Shown: positions 1 through 5,118 of the stretch, one piece after another | How positions within the stretch are numbered: the first letter of the stretch is position 1 | How the letters are laid out: every line of letters starts with the position of its first letter | NCBI GenBank assembly: GCA_029778965.1 | Contig: JAKPBL010000561.1 | Location: 1-6,622, forward strand | Direction: 5' to 3' | DNA from: Bacteroidota bacterium | GTDB taxonomy: Bacteria > Bacteroidota > Bacteroidia > Chitinophagales > Chitinophagaceae | DNA length: 6,622 nt | The notes under the pieces: generated by a model | The model's database searches: none | What the model saw: the letters and a program-made list of their open reading frames with translations, nothing else | What the model was told of the DNA's origin: nothing | Made by a program: the position numbers and the translations under genes

Positions 1-1
1 G

Positions 2-1339
2 CCCGATACCAGCGCGTTTGTGAACAGCACCTTCAACGGATACCATCGCAGCGACGGTAAAGTAGGTACGGCGAATTACTGGCTTTTTATTCCGACCGTT
101 TTTTGCGAGAACCGCAATCTCGATGTGATCCGGGAAGCGCTGGTGAATGAGCTGGGTTATGGAGTAACGGACCAGTATAAACGCTACGCCAGGCAGCTCG
201 CCGCTGCGGTGCGCAGGAGCGATGACCTGTCGACGGTGACATTTCAGCCGGGCACACCTCAGCAGGACCGGGTTTTTGAAAATGTGGATGGTATTAAATT
301 CCTGAACCACGATGGCGGCTGCGGCGGTACACGGCAGGACGCCGAAACCCTCGGTAAACTGCTGGCGGCTTATGCCAACCACCCGAATGTGGGTGGCATT
401 ACCCTGCTGAGCCTCGGATGCCAGCACCTGCAGACCGCCGAATTTCTCGCTGAGCTGAAAGCACTGAATCCATCGTTCGATAAACCGCTGTATGTTTTTG
501 AACAGCAGCAATCGGAAAGCGAACCGCAACTGATCAGCGCAGCCATTCGTCAAACATTCGAAGGGTTATCGATCATCAACCGCTGCGAGCGGCGGCCGGC
601 GCCGTTGTCGAAACTGACCATCGGCGTTAAATGTGGCGGAAGCGACGGCTTCAGCGGCATATCGGCGAACCCGGCGGTGGGTCATGCGGCCGATATTTTG
701 GTTGCATTGGGCGGCACTGTGCTGCTGGCCGAGTTTCCCGAGCTCTGCGGCGCCGAGCAGGAGATGATCGACCGGGCGGTCGACGAACCCACGGCCCGGA
801 AATTCATCCGGCTCATGGAGGAATACAACGAAAGAGCGCACCTGGCAGGATCGGGTTTTCACATGAATCCTTCACCGGGAAATATCCGCGACGGGCTCAT
901 CACCGACGCCATTAAGAGCGCCGGCGCTGCCAGGAAAGGGGGCATGAGCCCGGTAACCGACGTGCTCGACTATACCGAACCCGCCGTGAAACCGGGCCTC
1001 AACCTGGTTTGCACGCCGGGCAACGACGTAGAAGCGACTACCGGCAAGGCCGCCGCCGGCGCCACCCTCATTCTCTTTACCACCGGGCTGGGAACACCTA
1101 CCGGCAATCCTGTTTGTCCTACCATAAAGCTGGCTACCAACAGCCAGTTGGCCCGCCGGATGGCCGATATCATCGACATCGATACCGGACCCATCATCCG
1201 GGGTGAAAAAACCATTGCCGAAATGGGAGCGGAGATACTAAGCTATTGCATCCGCGCCGCCAGCGGCGAGGTCATTCCCAAAGCCGTGCTGCTTGGCCAG
1301 GACGATTTTATTCCCTGGAAAAGAGGCGTAAGTTTATAA
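2..1339 (+). CDS. uxaA: Altronate dehydratase (UxaA family), 5'-truncated by window edge
   Basis: Dehydrates D-altronate to 2-keto-3-deoxy-D-gluconate in cytoplasmic galacturonate catabolism; the family uses a divalent metal such as iron. The frame is open to the left edge (PDTSAF precedes the GTG at 20), so that GTG is probably an internal valine and the N-terminal SAF-type domain, roughly 100 residues, lies outside. Counting from the GTG: the family opening FNGYHRSDGKVGTANYW at 5-21, an NHDGGCGGTRQD block with H97 and C101, LGCQ with C134, CGGSDGFSGISANP at 205-218, NPSPGN at 283-288, and GTPTGNPVCPTIKLATNS near 358-375. These read as UxaA rather than merely the wider UxaA/GarD superfamily. 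The C-terminus is complete, ending in TAA. A predicted lipoprotein gene follows after 13 nt, so co-transcription is possible. The main alternative is a related sugar-acid dehydratase such as a galactarate dehydratase, which I consider less likely. Confidence 0.88.
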   Translation, partial: PDTSAFVNSTFNGYHRSDGKVGTANYWLFIPTVFCENRNLDVIREALVNELGYGVTDQYKRYARQLAAAVRRSDDLSTVTFQPGTPQQDRVFENVDGIKFLNHDGGCGGTRQDAETLGKLLAAYANHPNVGGITLLSLGCQHLQTAEFLAELKALNPSFDKPLYVFEQQQSESEPQLISAAIRQTFEGLSIINRCERRPAPLSKLTIGVKCGGSDGFSGISANPAVGHAADILVALGGTVLLAEFPELCGAEQEMIDRAVDEPTARKFIRLMEEYNERAHLAGSGFHMNPSPGNIRDGLITDAIKSAGAARKGGMSPVTDVLDYTEPAVKPGLNLVCTPGNDVEATTGKAAAGATLILFTTGLGTPTGNPVCPTIKLATNSQLARRMADIIDIDTGPIIRGEKTIAEMGAEILSYCIRAASGEVIPKAVLLGQDDFIPWKRGVSL

Positions 1340-1347
1340 TATCTTTA
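1340..1347 (+). promoter_or_regulatory. Possible -7-like element just before the lipoprotein start
   Basis: TATCTTTA matches the Bacteroidota -7 element TAnnTTTG at all positions but the last and ends 5 nt before the ATG at 1353. No TTG is visible at the expected 19-21 nt upstream spacing. If it is used, the transcript would be nearly leaderless. It may equally be just an AT-rich gap between co-transcribed genes. Confidence 0.22.
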
Positions 1348-1352
1348 TTGCC

Positions 1353-2645
1353 ATGCGACGCCTGCTGCCTGCTACGCTGATATTGCTGTTGCCATTTGCT
1401 TTTTTTGCCTGCCGCAACACAGCCGGAAAGCCCGGCACGCCGGCGTTTACACTTATTCCCACGCCCGTATTCAGCTTCAATAATTTTGTCGATTGCAATA
1501 TGGCATCGGTATGGGTAGGCGACAGCTTCCGCATATTTCCCGGTAAATACGGCGAAGACCCGCTTTGGGGAGATGCCGACGACCTGAAATATGCCGCCGG
1601 CGTTTCGGTCGACAGTGTTTTCCTGGCCCGGCCCGAACAATTTATTCGTCCGCAGTTACCCGCCAACGCTCCCCGGGAAAAACCAGGCCTGCATGGCGCC
1701 GTCTGGTTCGAAACCTTGTATAAAGACAGCACAGACCCTGCAGGGAAAACGCTGTATGCGCTTTATCACAATGAAAATTACCCCGAAACCCTGCCGTACG
1801 ATTCCATTTCGGGTATAGGTTACCGTGATGTCAACTGGCCACAGGGACTTCGCGGCGCCGACACCAAAACCGCGGTTTGCCGTATCGGCATTATGAAGTC
1901 GACCGACGGCGGTAATAGCTGGACCGACAAAGGAATTATTTTGGAAGACCTGCAGCCCCGCCTGATCTTGCGGCCGCACAATACCAGCATCAATTTCGCA
2001 GGAGGTGTGGGTGATCCGTCGGCAGTAGCGCAGGGGGACTATCTCTATATCTTTTACGGTGAATATGGTTATCCCGGCGTGTACGACAGCGCGGCTTACG
2101 ACGGCGGGAAGGAGTGGAGCGGGCAGTGCATCAGCGTGGCCCGTATTGCGATCAAAGACCTCGACCAGCCTGCCGGTAAGGCAAAGCGCTGGAACGGCAG
2201 CGCCTTTTCCGCCGAAGGCGATGGCATCGGCCGGCCGGTGGCTTCGCTGCAGATACCCGTTGCCGCGGGCGGCGGCCCGGCCTCTTCGCCGACGGCCCAC
2301 TATTATTGGGGTCCTTCGGTTAGCTGGAACGACTACCTGCACAGTTGGGTGATGCTGATGGCCCGTGCGGAAGGTCCGAGCTGGAAGGGCAGCCGCGTGT
2401 ACATTTCGTTCAATCCGAATGCCGACCTGGGGCAGGGCGATCATTCGCAGCAATGGAGCGAGCCCCAATTGCTGCTGGACGTGCCGGGGCATATCGTCTG
2501 GTATCCTTCGCTGCAACCGTTGAATACGGAAGAAGACAAAAAAGCAGGATATACTTCCCTGCGGCTGGGCCGGAAAGCGCGGCTGTTTTATAAGCATTCC
2601 GACGAAGGGAAGTACCTCTCACAATACCTGGTTGCGTTTCAATGA
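1353..2645 (+). CDS. Predicted lipoprotein with sialidase/glycosidase-like beta-propeller, specific function unknown
   Basis: I do not recognise a named family. The 430-residue product starts with a lipoprotein-type signal: MRR, a hydrophobic stretch at 4-19, then FFAC with C20 as the likely lipidated cysteine (lipobox acceptable but not canonical). Residues after C20 (RNTAGK) are basic or neutral, lacking the acidic run of the surface export signal described in some Bacteroidota, so a periplasmic-facing anchor seems likelier. Residues 183-190 (STDGGNSW) match the Asp-box S-x-D-x-G-x-x-W of sialidase-like propellers. GVGDPSAV at 218-225 followed by GDYLYIFYGEYG, and later YYWGPSVSW and VWYPSLQPL, resemble blade strands of five-bladed glycosidases. 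D47, D221 and E340 are candidate active-site acids, by inference only. The ATG has no Shine-Dalgarno sequence but an AT-rich leader. The tight spacing to uxaA upstream and the exporter downstream suggests a shared transcript. It could also be a non-catalytic glycan-binding protein. Confidence 0.72.
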   Translation: MRRLLPATLILLLPFAFFACRNTAGKPGTPAFTLIPTPVFSFNNFVDCNMASVWVGDSFRIFPGKYGEDPLWGDADDLKYAAGVSVDSVFLARPEQFIRPQLPANAPREKPGLHGAVWFETLYKDSTDPAGKTLYALYHNENYPETLPYDSISGIGYRDVNWPQGLRGADTKTAVCRIGIMKSTDGGNSWTDKGIILEDLQPRLILRPHNTSINFAGGVGDPSAVAQGDYLYIFYGEYGYPGVYDSAAYDGGKEWSGQCISVARIAIKDLDQPAGKAKRWNGSAFSAEGDGIGRPVASLQIPVAAGGGPASSPTAHYYWGPSVSWNDYLHSWVMLMARAEGPSWKGSRVYISFNPNADLGQGDHSQQWSEPQLLLDVPGHIVWYPSLQPLNTEEDKKAGYTSLRLGRKARLFYKHSDEGKYLSQYLVAFQ

Positions 2646-2659
2646 CGGCAAAGCCGTTA
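2643..2659 (+). other. Small hairpin overlapping the lipoprotein stop codon
   Basis: ACGGC-AAA-GCCGT forms a perfect 5-bp stem with a 3-nt loop, extendable by a G-T and a T-A pair to include the TGA stop. No T-run follows, so this is not a convincing intrinsic terminator. It could slow or partly attenuate transcription, or protect the 3' end of an upstream message, but it may be chance in GC-rich DNA. Confidence 0.25.
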
Positions 2660-2665
2660 ACTTCG
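2658..2665 (+). promoter_or_regulatory. Possible -7-like element just before the ABC transporter start
   Basis: TAACTTCG matches TAnnTTTG with one mismatch and ends 7 nt before the ATG at 2673, a similar placement to the element before the lipoprotein gene. The nearest TTG (2632-2634) is 23 nt upstream, longer than the usual 19-21. It could give the exporter its own near-leaderless transcript; support is weak. Confidence 0.25.
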
Positions 2666-2672
2666 CGCTTCC

Positions 2673-4508
2673 ATGAAGCAACTGTCGGTCATCAATAAAT
2701 ATTTCTGGAAATACCGCTGGCGTTTTTTCCTGGGGATGTTGTTCATCGTATTGTCGAACTATTTCAGGATACTGAGTCCGCAGATCACCGGCTTCGTTGT
2801 GGATGCCGTAGAGCGGATGCTGCCGGGGTACAGTCCCAAAGCCAATACGCATTCGTATGACCCTGCCGTGCAATGGCTGGTCGGCTTTACCCGCGATCTT
2901 CCTTTCAGCCGGATGCTGCTGGCCAACGGGCTGGTGTTACTGGCAACCGCCCTGCTCAGCGGTTTCTTTCTTTTCCTTACGCGGCAAACCATCATCGTGA
3001 TGAGCCGGCACATCGAATACGACCAGAAGAATGAAATATACCGGCACTACCAGTTGCTCGATTTGTCGTTTTATAAAGAAAACCGCACCGGCGACCTGAT
3101 GAACCGGATTGCCGAAGACGTAAGCCGGGTGCGTATGTACACGGGACCGGCGCTTATGTATTTCATCAACCTGGCGGTGACCATTGGCTTCAGCCTTTAT
3201 TATATGTTCACGGCCAATGCAAAGCTGACCCTGGTTGTGCTGGCGCCCCTGCCCCTGCTGGCGCTGACGATCTATTATGTCAATACGGTCATCAATCGTA
3301 AAAGCGAACGCATACAACGGCTCTTGTCGGAGCTTACCACCACTGCGCAGGAATCTTATTCGGGTATCAGGGTGATCAAATCTTTTGTACAGGAAAAAGC
3401 GCAGGCCGATTATTTCGAAGAGAACAGCGAGGCTTACCGCAACAGCGCCATCGGCCTGGCTAAAATGGAGGCCATCTATTTTCCGTCGATGAGCCTGATG
3501 ATCGGTATCAGCACGCTGCTTACCATATTGGTGGGCGGCATTTATGCGATGCAACCGGATTCAGGCGTAACGGCCGGTACGCTCGCCGAGTTCGTGATGT
3601 ACATCAATATTCTGACCTTTCCGGTAAGCGCCATCGGGTGGACGGCCAGCATGATCCAGCGGGCCATCGTATCGCAGCGGCGCATCAACGAGTTTCTCGA
3701 CATGGAACCGCTCATCAGGCAGCCGGTTCCGGCTGGCCGACCCGTATTACACGGGAACATCGATTTTGACCAGGTCGATTTTACGTACCGGCATACCGGC
3801 ATCCGGGCGCTGAAAGATTTCACGCTGCAGATCAGGAAAGGAGAGAAAGTGGCCATACTCGGCCGCACCGGCAGCGGTAAAACCACCCTTGCACAATTGC
3901 TGTTGCGGATGTATGATCCCGATAGCGGCGGCATCAGGCTGGAAGGCGTTGACATTCGCAGCATCGACCTGCATCACTTGCGGCAGCAGGTCAGCTATGT
4001 GCCGCAGGATGTGTTCCTTTTCAGCGACAGCATTCGCAATAATATTGCGTTTGGCCTGGACAAAGTAGACGAAGCGGCGGTGATCGGGGCAGCAAAAGCG
4101 GCCAGCATACACCAGGAGATAATGGGTTTTCCGCAGCAATATGAAACCATGATCGGCGAGCGGGGAGTGACCCTCAGCGGCGGCCAGAAGCAGCGGATCA
4201 GCATCGCCAGGGCGCTGCTCAAAAACCCTGATATCATCGTTTTTGACGACTGCCTCAGCGCGGTCGACGCCAAAACGGAAAAACAAATAATAGGTAACCT
4301 CGATACATTTCTTAATGATAAAACGGCGATTATCATCACCCATCGCATATTCTCGCTGTTCCGGTTCGACAAGATCATTGTGCTCGACGAAGGCCGGATC
4401 GCCGAAATGGGCACCCATGCCGAACTGGTCGGTAACGGGGGATATTACCAATACCTTTATGAGCACCAGCAGGAAGAGCCCGACGATGCGTCGCCTGGAA
4501 AAGGATAA
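2673..4508 (+). CDS. ABC exporter half-transporter (fused permease-ATPase, MsbA/BmrCD-like)
   Basis: The 611-residue inner-membrane protein fuses a type IV (ABC-B/MsbA-like) transmembrane domain to an ATPase domain and should work as a dimer exporting lipids, drugs or other hydrophobic compounds; the substrate cannot be read from sequence. Hydrophobic spans lie near 16-32, 81-103, 160-180, 186-204, 270-292 and 303-323. The region from FYKENRTGDLMNRIAEDVS (133-151) through VRMYTGPALMY is typical of the family. In the ATPase: Walker A GRTGSGKT 397-404, Q-loop Q445, signature LSGGQ 501-505, Walker B IIVFDD 521-526, D-loop SAVD 529-532 and H-loop H557. The residue after the Mg-binding D525 is D526, where a catalytic Glu normally sits. 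This is the pattern of the degenerate-site subunit in heterodimers such as BmrCD and TM287/288, yet no partner gene lies in the window. The gene ends in tandem stops TAA TAG. The ATG at 2673 gives a full N-terminus. Confidence 0.93.
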   Translation: MKQLSVINKYFWKYRWRFFLGMLFIVLSNYFRILSPQITGFVVDAVERMLPGYSPKANTHSYDPAVQWLVGFTRDLPFSRMLLANGLVLLATALLSGFFLFLTRQTIIVMSRHIEYDQKNEIYRHYQLLDLSFYKENRTGDLMNRIAEDVSRVRMYTGPALMYFINLAVTIGFSLYYMFTANAKLTLVVLAPLPLLALTIYYVNTVINRKSERIQRLLSELTTTAQESYSGIRVIKSFVQEKAQADYFEENSEAYRNSAIGLAKMEAIYFPSMSLMIGISTLLTILVGGIYAMQPDSGVTAGTLAEFVMYINILTFPVSAIGWTASMIQRAIVSQRRINEFLDMEPLIRQPVPAGRPVLHGNIDFDQVDFTYRHTGIRALKDFTLQIRKGEKVAILGRTGSGKTTLAQLLLRMYDPDSGGIRLEGVDIRSIDLHHLRQQVSYVPQDVFLFSDSIRNNIAFGLDKVDEAAVIGAAKAASIHQEIMGFPQQYETMIGERGVTLSGGQKQRISIARALLKNPDIIVFDDCLSAVDAKTEKQIIGNLDTFLNDKTAIIITHRIFSLFRFDKIIVLDEGRIAEMGTHAELVGNGGYYQYLYEHQQEEPDDASPGKG

Positions 4509-4512
4509 TAGA

Positions 4513-4528
4513 AAACCCTTATGGGTTT
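4513..4528 (+). terminator. Weak terminator-like hairpin after the ABC transporter gene
   Basis: AAACCC-TTAT-GGGTTT forms a 6-bp stem with a 4-nt loop, starting 5 nt after the exporter stop. Only three G-C pairs hold it, and the downstream DNA (AATAAAGTTTTG) is AT-rich without a clean T-run. It could end the uxaA-lipoprotein-exporter transcript partially. The presence of a candidate promoter just downstream is consistent with a transcript boundary here. Confidence 0.4.
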
Positions 4529-4530
4529 AA

Positions 4531-4550
4531 TAAAGTTTTGTAAAATTTTG
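4531..4550 (+). repeat. Two tandem 10-nt AT-rich repeats upstream of DUF3276
   Basis: TAAAGTTTTG (4531-4540) is followed directly by TAAAATTTTG (4541-4550), 9 of 10 bases identical; the next ten bases keep only part of the pattern. The 10-nt period is close to one helical turn, so both copies would face the same side of DNA. The second copy ends with the TTTG of the candidate promoter. It could be a protein-binding site or simple AT-rich sequence. Confidence 0.4.
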
Positions 4551-4577
4551 TGAATTGCTGAACAACCCCTTTATTTG
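4547..4577 (+). promoter_or_regulatory. Candidate Bacteroidota-type promoter for the DUF3276 gene
   Basis: TTTG at 4547-4550, then exactly 19 nt, then TTTATTTG at 4570-4577. The Bacteroidota housekeeping sigma pattern is TTTG, 19-21 nt, TAnnTTTG; the only mismatch is T for A at the second base of the -7 element. Transcription would begin near 4584, leaving about 40 nt of leader that ends in an A-rich run (4611-4617) before the start codon. An A-rich region in place of a Shine-Dalgarno sequence is common in this phylum. Confidence 0.48.
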
Positions 4578-4623
4578 CTTCTCTTATCGTTGACAGCATT
4601 ATTAAACTGTAAAAAAATCAACT

Positions 4624-5064
4624 GTGGCGTACGACAACAATGATAAAAAGATGGAGAGTGTTTACAGCAAACGGATCAGGGCGGGGAAGCGCAGAACCTA
4701 TTTCTTTGATGTACGTGCAACCAGGAGCAACGACTATTACCTGACCATTACAGAAAGCCGGAAGAAATTCGACGACAACGGCTACGACCGTCACAAGATC
4801 TTTTTGTATAAGGAAGACTTCAATAAGTTTCTGAAGGCCCTTACAGAAGCTGTTGACTATGTGAAAACAGACCTGATGCCTGATTTTGATTTTGATGCCT
4901 ATAACCACGACAACCTCGATGAAAACGGCGAGCTGATCGAATCCTTACCGGAAGAGAACGTTGCGCCCAAAGCGGCAGAAGCGGCAGACCCTGTGCCTGC
5001 ACCGGTTACCGCTGCGCCCCCGCCGCCTACAAGCGGCGAGCATGAAGAAGTTGACAAGTGGTAA
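4624..5064 (+). CDS. DUF3276 PUR-domain nucleic-acid-binding protein
   Basis: The 146-residue small cytoplasmic protein belongs to the DUF3276/PUR-alpha-like family that is widespread in Bacteroidota and related to the Borrelia PUR protein, which binds DNA and RNA. The PUR domain spans about 11-90: ESVYSKRIRAGKRRTYFFDV, then the strand block NDYYLTITES (36-45) and KIFLYKEDFNKFLKAL (58-73), with an aromatic- and base-rich surface expected to bind nucleic acid. An acidic linker (DFDFDAYNHDNLDENGE) and a Pro/Ala-rich, probably disordered tail (113-137) follow, ending in EEVDKW. The start is uncertain: GTG at 4624 gives MAYDNNDKKMESV, similar to homologues as I recall them, while ATG at 4651 would start at MESV and still keep the whole domain. 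I prefer the GTG. The gene has its own candidate promoter and a strong terminator, so it is probably a single-gene transcript. Its cellular role in Bacteroidota is not established. Confidence 0.88.
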   Translation: MAYDNNDKKMESVYSKRIRAGKRRTYFFDVRATRSNDYYLTITESRKKFDDNGYDRHKIFLYKEDFNKFLKALTEAVDYVKTDLMPDFDFDAYNHDNLDENGELIESLPEENVAPKAAEAADPVPAPVTAAPPPPTSGEHEEVDKW

Positions 5065-5089
5065 TTACTGACCGACCAATTGCTTATTG

Positions 5090-5118
5090 CGGCTCCCCGA
5101 GGGGAGCCGATTTTTTTT
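5090..5118 (+). terminator. Strong intrinsic terminator of the DUF3276 gene
   Basis: CGGCTCCC (5090-5097), loop CGAG, GGGAGCCG (5102-5109) gives a perfect 8-bp GC-rich stem, followed after one A by eight Ts (5111-5118). It lies 25 nt after the DUF3276 stop. The last two Ts are also part of the stop codon (TTA on the plus strand, 5117-5119) of the converging gene. Read on the minus strand the same hairpin has no T-run behind it, so it is directional for the plus strand. Confidence 0.92.

Noticed and set aside
20..22. GTG as the true start of the altronate dehydratase
   Set aside because: The frame is open from position 2, and the product would lack the N-terminal domain usual in this family. 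The GTG is best read as an internal valine in a gene cut by the window edge.
1656..2597. Long open frame (313 codons) on the minus strand inside the lipoprotein gene
   Set aside because: It is antisense to a well-supported gene, its translation is rich in Arg, His, Gln and Ala without recognisable domains, and GC-rich DNA often leaves such shadow frames open.
2643..2659. Hairpin after the lipoprotein gene as an intrinsic terminator
   Set aside because: There is no T-run after the stem, so it is recorded only as a small hairpin of unknown role.
2937..3554. Minus-strand open frame of 205 codons opposite the transporter membrane domain
   Set aside because: Antisense shadow of a clearly coding region, with no recognisable domain.
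3747..4466. Minus-strand open frame of 239 codons opposite the ABC transporter ATPase domain
   Set aside because: The plus-strand frame carries every conserved ATPase motif; the antisense translation shows no family signal.
4521..4553. Ten-codon open frame in the gap before DUF3276
   Set aside because: It overlaps the hairpin and the tandem repeat, is very short, and has no leader signal or recognisable product.
4590..4595. TTGACA, a perfect sigma70-like -35 box
   Set aside because: No matching -10 box lies 16-18 nt downstream (only an A-run), and Bacteroidota promoters use a different pattern.
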